This document shows, piece by piece, positions 58,579 through 64,000 of a DNA stretch of 64,000 bases. Numbering within the stretch: position 1 is the first letter of the stretch; each line of letters opens with the position of its first letter. Source of the DNA: Streptomyces sennicomposti (GTDB taxonomy: Bacteria > Actinomycetota > Actinomycetes > Streptomycetales > Streptomycetaceae). Both the position numbers and the translations under genes were made by a program. The notes beneath the pieces are model-generated. The model was not told where the DNA came from. It ran no database searches and saw only the letters and a list, made by a program, of their open reading frames with translations. Location: assembly GCF_019890635.1 (NCBI RefSeq), contig NZ_JAIOAB010000004.1, positions 1 through 64,000 on the forward strand, written 5' to 3'.

Positions 58579-60501
58579 ATGCAGATTCAAGACCTTCCGT
58601 ATCCCGACCCGGGCGTGCCCGACGCGCGCTCGGGTCCCCGATTCCTGTGGTGGCTGGGGCGGAACCAGCTCGGCGGCCAGCTGAAGGCACTGGCCTGGGG
58701 ACTGCTGCACTTCGCCGCGGTCTCCGCCCTGCCCTTCTGCGTCGGCCTCGCCGTCCAGGCGGTCGTCGACCGCTCCGGCAAGCGCCTCGCCCTGACGGGG
58801 GGTCTGCTGTTGCTGGCCAGCGCCTGCAGCGCCCTCGGGGACGCCTTCCTGCACCGCGCCGCGGTCACCAACTGGATCACCGCGGCCGCCCGCGTCCAGC
58901 AGCTCCTCGCCCGCAAGGCGGCTCGGCTGGGCTCCGCCCTGACCCGGCGGGTCGCCGCCGGTGAGGTGGTGGCCGTCTCCACGGGTGACGTCGAGAAGAT
59001 CGGCTGGTTCGTGGAGGCGGTGTCCCGGTTCACCGCCGCGGCCGTCACCATCGTGCTGGTCTGCGTCGCCCTCGTCGTCTACCAGCCGGCGCTCGGCGTC
59101 ATCGTCGCCGTGGGACTGCCGGCGCTGGCGCTCGCGGTGCTGCCCCTGCTGCCCCGGGCCACCCGGCGCGCCGATCTGCAGCGCGAGAAGGCGGGCCGCG
59201 CCACCGAACTGGCTTCGGACACCGTCGCCGGTCTGCGGGTGCTGCGCGGCATCGGCGGCGAGGAACTGTTCCTCGACCGCTACCGCCGCGCCTCCCAGGA
59301 GGTACGGCGCGCCGCCGTCCACAGCGCCCGCATGTGGTCCCTGATCTCCGCGATCCAGGTGCTGCTGCCGGGCCTGCTGCTCATCGCCGTCGTCTGCTAC
59401 GGCGTGCACCTGGCCCGCGAGGGCCGGATCACGGTCGGCGAACTCGTCACCGTCTACAGCTCGGTCATGGTCCTCACCTATCCGCTGCAGCACTTCCAGG
59501 AGATCGCCATGGCGTACTCCTTCTCCCGGCCGTCGGCCAAACGGGCCGCGCGGGTGCTGTCGCTGGAGCGCACCACGGGAGCGCAGGAGCCGGGGCAGCC
59601 ACAGGAGCCGGAGAAAGCGCAGGAGCGGTCGCAGGAGACCACCGCGACCCGGGCGGCCGAGTCCGACGCCCCGTCAGGGGGCCTGTACGACCCGGCGAGC
59701 GGGCTGCACGTGCCCGCCGGGCTGCTGACCGCCGTGGTGTGCGGCGATCCCGACGCGGCGGGCCGACTGGCGGACCGGCTCGGCGGCCATCCCGCCGAGG
59801 CCCTGCCGGGCGCCTCGGTGCTGCTGGACGGCGCGCCTCTCGACGGACTCCCCCTGGACGCCGCGCGCACAGCGGTCCTGGTGCAGGACAAGGACCCGGT
59901 GCTGCTGTCGGGTTCGCTGCGCGAACTGCTCGACGTGCCCGCCTCGGGCGATGTCACCGTGAAGGCGGCGCTGGCGGCGGCGCAGTGCGGTGACGTACTG
60001 GACGCGCTCGCGCAGGCGTCGCTGGAGGCCGAGGACCCTATGGACGTCCGGATCACCGAGCGCGGCCGGTCCCTGTCCGGCGGCCAGCGCCAGCGTCTCG
60101 CCCTGGCCCGGTCCCTGGTCACCGATCCGGAGGTGCTCGTCCTGGACGAACCCACCTCGGCCGTCGACTCCCACACCGAGGCGCGGATCGCGGAGGGCCT
60201 GCGCACACTGCGGGCGGGCCGTACGACGGTCGTCCTCACCTCCTCGCCGCTGCTCCTGGAACGGGCCGACCGGGTGGTGCTCGTCCACGAGGGCGAGGTC
60301 GCGGCCGTGGGCGCGCACCGCGAGCTGCTGCGCACCGAGCCGCGGTACCGGTCCGTGGTGACGCGCGAGACGGACGAGGAACGCGCGAGGGTCGAGGCGC
60401 CGACCGACGAGGGGGCAGCGCGGTCCGCACCGGCCGCCGCGTCCGCACACGAGGCGGCCGCCCTGCGGGGCGTGCTGGAAGAGATCGAGGAGACCGCATG
60501 A
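58579..60501 (+). CDS. ABC exporter half-transporter with degenerate Walker A
   Basis: 640 residues from ATG 58579. Six membrane helices within residues 38-310. The nucleotide-binding domain lacks the P-loop: the strand is there (LLTAVVCGDPDAAGRL, about 382-397) but without GxxGxGK. The signature LSGGQ (499-503) and Walker B VLDEPTS (521-527) are intact, while the H-loop His is replaced by Ser (LTSSPLLLE). A Gln/Glu-rich linker (about 335-360) joins the domains. It cannot hydrolyse ATP alone; the gene overlaps its partner (ATGA), with which it must form a heterodimer. Confidence 0.85.
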   Translation: MQIQDLPYPDPGVPDARSGPRFLWWLGRNQLGGQLKALAWGLLHFAAVSALPFCVGLAVQAVVDRSGKRLALTGGLLLLASACSALGDAFLHRAAVTNWITAAARVQQLLARKAARLGSALTRRVAAGEVVAVSTGDVEKIGWFVEAVSRFTAAAVTIVLVCVALVVYQPALGVIVAVGLPALALAVLPLLPRATRRADLQREKAGRATELASDTVAGLRVLRGIGGEELFLDRYRRASQEVRRAAVHSARMWSLISAIQVLLPGLLLIAVVCYGVHLAREGRITVGELVTVYSSVMVLTYPLQHFQEIAMAYSFSRPSAKRAARVLSLERTTGAQEPGQPQEPEKAQERSQETTATRAAESDAPSGGLYDPASGLHVPAGLLTAVVCGDPDAAGRLADRLGGHPAEALPGASVLLDGAPLDGLPLDAARTAVLVQDKDPVLLSGSLRELLDVPASGDVTVKAALAAAQCGDVLDALAQASLEAEDPMDVRITERGRSLSGGQRQRLALARSLVTDPEVLVLDEPTSAVDSHTEARIAEGLRTLRAGRTTVVLTSSPLLLERADRVVLVHEGEVAAVGAHRELLRTEPRYRSVVTRETDEERARVEAPTDEGAARSAPAAASAHEAAALRGVLEEIEETA

Positions 60502-62279
60502 TCGGCGTGGCCCCGCCCGGCTACGACCCGGCGGCCCCGACGACGGCGAACACGCTGCCCGTCGGAGCCTCCGCCACCGTACGCGCGTACGTGCGTGAAC
60601 TGCTGCGCCGGCACCGGCGTGCCTTCCTGCTCCTGATCACCGTCAACACGGTGGCCGTGCTGGCCTCCATGGTGGGTCCCTGGCTGCTGGGCGACCTGGT
60701 CGAGCGGGTCTCGGACGACGCCCGCGAGCTCCACCTGGGGCTCACCGCCGCGCTGTTCGTGCTCGCGCTGCTTCTCCAGGCCCTGTTCGTGCGTCAGGTG
60801 CGGCTGCGCGGCGCGGTGCTCGGCGAGCGGATGCTGGCGGACCTCAGGGAGGACTTCCTCGTGCGGTCGGTCGGCCTGCCGCCGGGTGTGGTGGAGCGGG
60901 CGGGCACCGGCGATCTGCTGTCCCGCATCACCACGGACATCGACCGGCTCGCCAACGCGATGCGCGAGGCCGTGCCGCAGCTGGCGATCGGCGTGGTGTG
61001 GGCGGCGCTGCTGCTGGGCGGTCTGGTCGTCGCCGCGCCGCCGCTCGCGGCGGCCGTGCTGCTCGCGCTGCCGCTGCTGGTGGCCGGCTGCCGCTGGTAC
61101 TTCCGCAGGGCGCCGTCCGCCTACCGCTCGGAGGCCGCGGGCTACGCCGCCGTGGCCGCCGCGCTCGCCGAGACCGTCGACGCGGGCCGCACCGTGGAGG
61201 CGCACCGTCTCGGCGACCGCCGGATCGCCCTGTCGGAGCGACGGATCCGGGAGTGGACCGCGTGGGAGCGGTACACATTGTGGCTGCGGTCGGTGCTGAT
61301 CCCGGTCATCAACCTCACCCATATGACGGTCCTCGCCTCGGTGCTGATGGTCGGCGGTGTGTTCGTCCTGCACGGCTGGGTGGGGGTCGGGCAGCTCACC
61401 ACGGGCGCGCTCATCGCGCAGATGCTCGTCGACCCGGTGGGCCTGATCCTGCGCTGGTACGACGAGTTGCAGGTGGCGCAGGTGTCGCTGGCCCGGCTGG
61501 TGGGCGTCCGCGACATCGAGCCGGACGCCGGGGACCCCTCGATCGCTCCGGACGGCCGGGACGTGCGCGCGGACGAGGTGCGCTTCGGCTACCGCGAGGG
61601 CGTCGACGTCCTGCGCGAGGTCTCCCTGCGGGTGGCCCCGGGCACCCGGCTGGCCCTCGTCGGCCCCTCGGGCGCCGGCAAGTCCACCCTGGGGCGGCTG
61701 CTCGCCGGGATCTACGCGCCCCGGGCCGGCCAGGTCACCCTGGGCGGCGCCGAGCTGTCCCGGATGCCCACCGAGAAGGTCCGCTCCCATGTGGCCCTGG
61801 TCAACCAGGAGCACCACGTTTTCGTGGGCACCCTGCGCGACAACCTCCTGCTGGCCCGCGCCGACGCCGGCGACACGGAGCTGTGGTCCGCGCTGAGCGC
61901 GGTCGACGCCGACGACTGGGCCCGGGCCCTCGACAAGCAGCTCGACACCGAGGTCGGCTCGGGCGGGCTCGCGCTCACGCCCGCTCAGGCGCAGCAGATC
62001 GCGCTGGCCCGGCTGGTGCTGGCCGATCCGCACACACTGGTGCTGGACGAGGCGACCTCGCTCCTCGACCCGCGCGCGGCCCGGCATCTGGAACGATCGC
62101 TGGCCCGGGTCCTGGACGGCCGCACGGTCGTGGCCATCGCCCACCGGCTGCACACCGCCCACGACGCGGATCTCATCGCCGTGGTCGAGAACGGCCGGAT
62201 CAGCGAACTGGGCGGTCACGACGAGCTGGTCGCGGCTAACGGTGCGTACGCGGCGCTGTGGCGGTCCTGGCACGGCTGA
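60498..62279 (+). CDS. ABC exporter half-transporter with degenerate signature motif
   Basis: 593 residues from ATG 60498. Six helices within about 40-310. Walker A GPSGAGKST (389-397), Walker B LVLDE (514-518) and H-loop His549 are intact, but the signature reads LTPAQ (493-497) instead of LSGGQ. Combined with the preceding protein, the dimer has one full ATP site (this Walker A/B/H-loop plus the partner's LSGGQ) and one dead site. Exported substrate unknown; no biosynthetic genes adjoin. Confidence 0.9.
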   Translation: MIGVAPPGYDPAAPTTANTLPVGASATVRAYVRELLRRHRRAFLLLITVNTVAVLASMVGPWLLGDLVERVSDDARELHLGLTAALFVLALLLQALFVRQVRLRGAVLGERMLADLREDFLVRSVGLPPGVVERAGTGDLLSRITTDIDRLANAMREAVPQLAIGVVWAALLLGGLVVAAPPLAAAVLLALPLLVAGCRWYFRRAPSAYRSEAAGYAAVAAALAETVDAGRTVEAHRLGDRRIALSERRIREWTAWERYTLWLRSVLIPVINLTHMTVLASVLMVGGVFVLHGWVGVGQLTTGALIAQMLVDPVGLILRWYDELQVAQVSLARLVGVRDIEPDAGDPSIAPDGRDVRADEVRFGYREGVDVLREVSLRVAPGTRLALVGPSGAGKSTLGRLLAGIYAPRAGQVTLGGAELSRMPTEKVRSHVALVNQEHHVFVGTLRDNLLLARADAGDTELWSALSAVDADDWARALDKQLDTEVGSGGLALTPAQAQQIALARLVLADPHTLVLDEATSLLDPRAARHLERSLARVLDGRTVVAIAHRLHTAHDADLIAVVENGRISELGGHDELVAANGAYAALWRSWHG

Positions 62280-62636
62280 CCGGCCGGCCGGGGCGGGTGA
62301 CGGGCACCGGCCGGGGCCCCGCCGGGCCGGTCCTGCCGCCCCGGGCCGGGTGAGCGGTGGCAGACCCTGCCCGGCAGGACTCGGCCGGTGACGGCGCCCG
62401 GTGCTCGGCCCGGTGGCGCACGGCGGGCGCCGCCGGCCGGCCGGGGCGCGGGCGGGCCGCTCACGCCGTGCCGTTGCGCGGTGGCGAACAGGGGTGGAAG
62501 GCTGGGAAGCGGCAGCGGTTCGGGGAGCGCCCGGGAACCCCGTGGTTCCCACCGGGCGACGACCGTGCCCCGAGCACCGGCGGCCGGCCCCCGGCCGCGG
62601 TGAGAACGGGACCGTCCGCACCACCTGGAGGTATCC
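62280..62636. other. Gene-free region before DUF5709
   Basis: 357 bases of GC-rich sequence. Palindromic GGCC/CCGG clusters at 62305-62350 may end the ABC transcript. I see no promoter hexamers and no Zur-type box. Confidence 0.4.
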
Positions 62637-63110
62637 GTGGACAGCGCCGACGGATGGGGAGACGACGTCTACCAGCCCGACGACGACTCCGAGATCAAGG
62701 AAGACACCGGGGTCCTCGACTCGGAGGACACGCTGGAGTACGACGGTGTCGACGATCCCCTGGACCGCGGCTGGTCCCCTCCGGAGCGGCCGTGGGCGGT
62801 GGAGCACACCGGTGTGACCGCGGCGGAGGGCCGACAGGGTGAGACCCTGGACCAGCGCCTGGCCGAGGAGCTGCCCGACCTCGCCGCACCGGACGGCGAC
62901 GGCATCGGCGACTACGACGGCGGGGACGGGGAACTCCTGGACGACGAGGTCGGCGCCGCCCGCTCCGGCCGGCTGGTCGCGCCCGACGAGGGCGCGCACG
63001 AGGACGAGGAGAGCGCCCTGGTCGCCACGGACGTGGGCATCGACGGCGCCGCCGCATCGGCCGAGGAGGCCGCGGTGCACGTCGTGGACGAGGACACCCT
63101 GTACGGCTGA
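62637..63110 (+). CDS. DUF5709 acidic protein
   Basis: 157 residues from GTG 62637 with TGGAGG upstream. Strongly acidic, probably partly disordered. RGWSPPERPWAVEHTGVTAAEGRQGETLDQRLAEELPD in the middle is the part I recognise as DUF5709, an actinobacterial family of unknown function. No membrane segment or catalytic motif. The L31 gene follows after 57 bases and may be co-transcribed. Confidence 0.7.
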   Translation: MDSADGWGDDVYQPDDDSEIKEDTGVLDSEDTLEYDGVDDPLDRGWSPPERPWAVEHTGVTAAEGRQGETLDQRLAEELPDLAAPDGDGIGDYDGGDGELLDDEVGAARSGRLVAPDEGAHEDEESALVATDVGIDGAAASAEEAAVHVVDEDTLYG

Positions 63111-63167
63111 CCGAGGCCTCTGCGTGCCGCCGTCCCGGCCTCCCCCACCGCCGCACGAGGAGCACCC

Positions 63168-63443
63168 ATGCAGCAGGACAAGCACCCCGACTACCACCCC
63201 GTGGTCTTCCGCGACCGCGCCGCCGGCTACGCGTTCCTGACCCGGTCCACCGCGACCAGCGAGCAGCGCATCGAGTGGGACGACGGGGAGACGTACCCGG
63301 TCGTGGACGTGGAGATCTCCTCGGAGAGCCATCCCTTCTACACCGGCAAGGCCCGCACGGTGGACACCGAGGGCCGTATCGCCCGGTTCGAGCGACGCTA
63401 CGGCGGCGGAACGGGGCAGAACGCCGGCGACGCCCCCGCCTGA
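63168..63443 (+). CDS. rpmE2: Ribosomal protein L31, zinc-free type B paralogue
   Basis: 91 residues. [23 protein letters not shown] and [13 protein letters not shown] are typical of L31. There is no cysteine at all, so it is the C-minus form that replaces the zinc-binding L31 under zinc shortage. ATG 63168 has CGAGGAG upstream. The C-terminal 12 residues are a variable tail. In other Streptomyces such genes are under Zur, but I see no AT-rich Zur box in the 57 bases upstream or before DUF5709. Confidence 0.9.
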   Translation: MQQDKHPDYHPVVFRDRAAGYAFLTRSTATSEQRIEWDDGETYPVVDVEISSESHPFYTGKARTVDTEGRIARFERRYGGGTGQNAGDAPA

Positions 63444-63460
63444 CCGGCCGCCCGCGCGGG

Positions 63461-63476
63461 GGCCGGGCGCCCGGCC
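63461..63476. terminator. 16-base palindrome between convergent genes
   Basis: GGCCGGGCGCCCGGCC is perfectly self-complementary, 18 bases after the L31 stop; CCGCGCGG copies flank it on both sides. Confidence 0.45.
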
Positions 63477-63541
63477 GGAGGCCGCGCGGCCACCGGGGCA
63501 CGGTTCCTGGTGGGTCCGGTCCCGGCCGCCGGGCGGGCGCC

Positions 63542-64000
63542 TCAGATGAAGTTCAGCGCGGCCGCGCAGCCGATCCCGCCGAGCACCATGAAAACCGGCA
63601 TCAGCACCTTCAGCTCGACCCAGCTGCCCGCCCGGAACCGCATGGCCTTCGGCGGGCCGATCGGGTACCAGCGCTTGCGGCCCACCGGTATCGGCCACAG
63701 GATCGGGCAGCCGGAGACGGTCAGGGCGTCCCCGATGTCGTGCACCAGCGCACCGAGCACGATCGGCAGCCCCAGCCAGAGGTACTCCTGGCCCGGTTCG
63801 GTGAACAGCCAGTCCGAGCCGTTGCCCGGCTTGTCCAGGATCCCGGCGAGGATCCAGGCGCTGGTCGCGGCCAGCAGCCACACCAGGATGTCGCTGCTGG
63901 AGCCGCGGGCCGCCCGCCACAGCAGGCCCTCGATGGCCAGCACCATATGGGCGAAGAGGATCGCGAGGACCGCCCACCGGCCTCCGGTGATCGCCGCCGC
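63542..64000 (-). CDS. YdjM-like membrane-bound metal-dependent hydrolase, C-terminal part
   Basis: The frame is open to the right edge, so the N-terminus is missing; 152 residues are visible. At least four hydrophobic segments. GALVHDIGDALTVSGCPILWPIPVGRKRW holds the His-Asp-x3-Asp and the WP motif seen in the YdjM/DUF457 family, predicted inner-membrane hydrolases. Substrate unknown. Confidence 0.7.
   Translation of the reverse strand, partial: AAAITGGRWAVLAILFAHMVLAIEGLLWRAARGSSSDILVWLLAATSAWILAGILDKPGNGSDWLFTEPGQEYLWLGLPIVLGALVHDIGDALTVSGCPILWPIPVGRKRWYPIGPPKAMRFRAGSWVELKVLMPVFMVLGGIGCAAALNFI

Noticed and set aside
59478..63977. Open frame of about 1500 codons on the minus strand opposite the ABC pair
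   Set aside because: Same reason: antisense of two clear ABC genes, DUF5709 and L31, with no recognisable domain.
1..64000. Mobile element, prophage, integron or tRNA gene
   Set aside because: No transposase, integrase, terminal repeats, tRNA cloverleaf or marked composition change was found; this is by eye and a covariance search could still find a small RNA.

Overview
The window is chromosomal DNA of a high-GC actinomycete, almost certainly a Streptomyces. The base composition is very GC-rich with strong third-position GC. GTG starts are common, and ATGA/GTGA stop-start overlaps join genes in operons. Several genes look leaderless. Lineage-typical families are present: DUF5134, DUF5709, DUF5997, DUF6421, SARP/BTAD, an FprA-like ferredoxin reductase and a cysteine-free L31. 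About 57 protein genes are supported. I saw no rRNA, tRNA, CRISPR array, insertion sequence or prophage, so this reads as ordinary chromosome carrying metabolic, regulatory and envelope genes.

Layout. 1-4.4 kb: start of etfB, a flavin reductase behind a cysteine-containing leader peptide, a thioredoxin, an acyltransferase, and a transglutaminase/B3-B4 pair driven by a promoter inside a long inverted repeat. 4.4-7.7 kb: a coupled operon of DUF6421 protein, short-chain dehydrogenase and threonine aldolase. 8.1-10.8 kb: glycerophosphodiesterase, GNAT and two VOC proteins. 11-16.3 kb: FUSC/MarR pair, DUF5134, M56 peptidase, TetR. 16.5-19.8 kb: FprA-like reductase and an ArsR/old-yellow-enzyme divergon with two matching operators. 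19.8-25 kb: a giant P-type ATPase and its companion. 25.5-28.1 kb: PaaX-type regulator facing an AidB-like acyl-CoA dehydrogenase. 28.2-34.4 kb: Rv1733c-like protein, beta-propeller, ung, sugar kinase, CbiX-like protein and lactonase.

34.5-41.5 kb: a second FUSC protein with an intrinsic terminator in its leader, an Lrp/AsnC regulator, a SARP-type regulator facing an alpha/beta hydrolase, and a LysR-like protein without HTH facing DUF5997. 41.7-47.4 kb: a four-gene molybdenum hydroxylase operon (2Fe-2S, FAD/4Fe-4S, Mo, XdhC maturation) resembling E. coli paoABCD, controlled by a divergent TetR with a double operator. 47.6-58 kb: patatin, dienelactone hydrolase-like protein, universal stress protein, GH3 lipoprotein, YjbQ, flavin monooxygenase-like protein, short MltG, a MarR-controlled ABC exporter and an L,D-transpeptidase lipoprotein. 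58.5-62.3 kb: a two-gene ABC exporter whose ATP sites are complementary, one complete and one dead. 62.6-64 kb: DUF5709, L31 without zinc ligands and the 3' part of a YdjM-like membrane hydrolase.

The recurring oddity is short tandem repeats, unrelated between loci, that begin exactly at stop codons and carry a TGA in every unit (15346, 28083, 40239 on the minus strand, 41513). A second theme is a TANNNT hexamer 7-8 bases upstream of start codons lacking a ribosome site, which suggests leaderless mRNAs for several regulators and small proteins.
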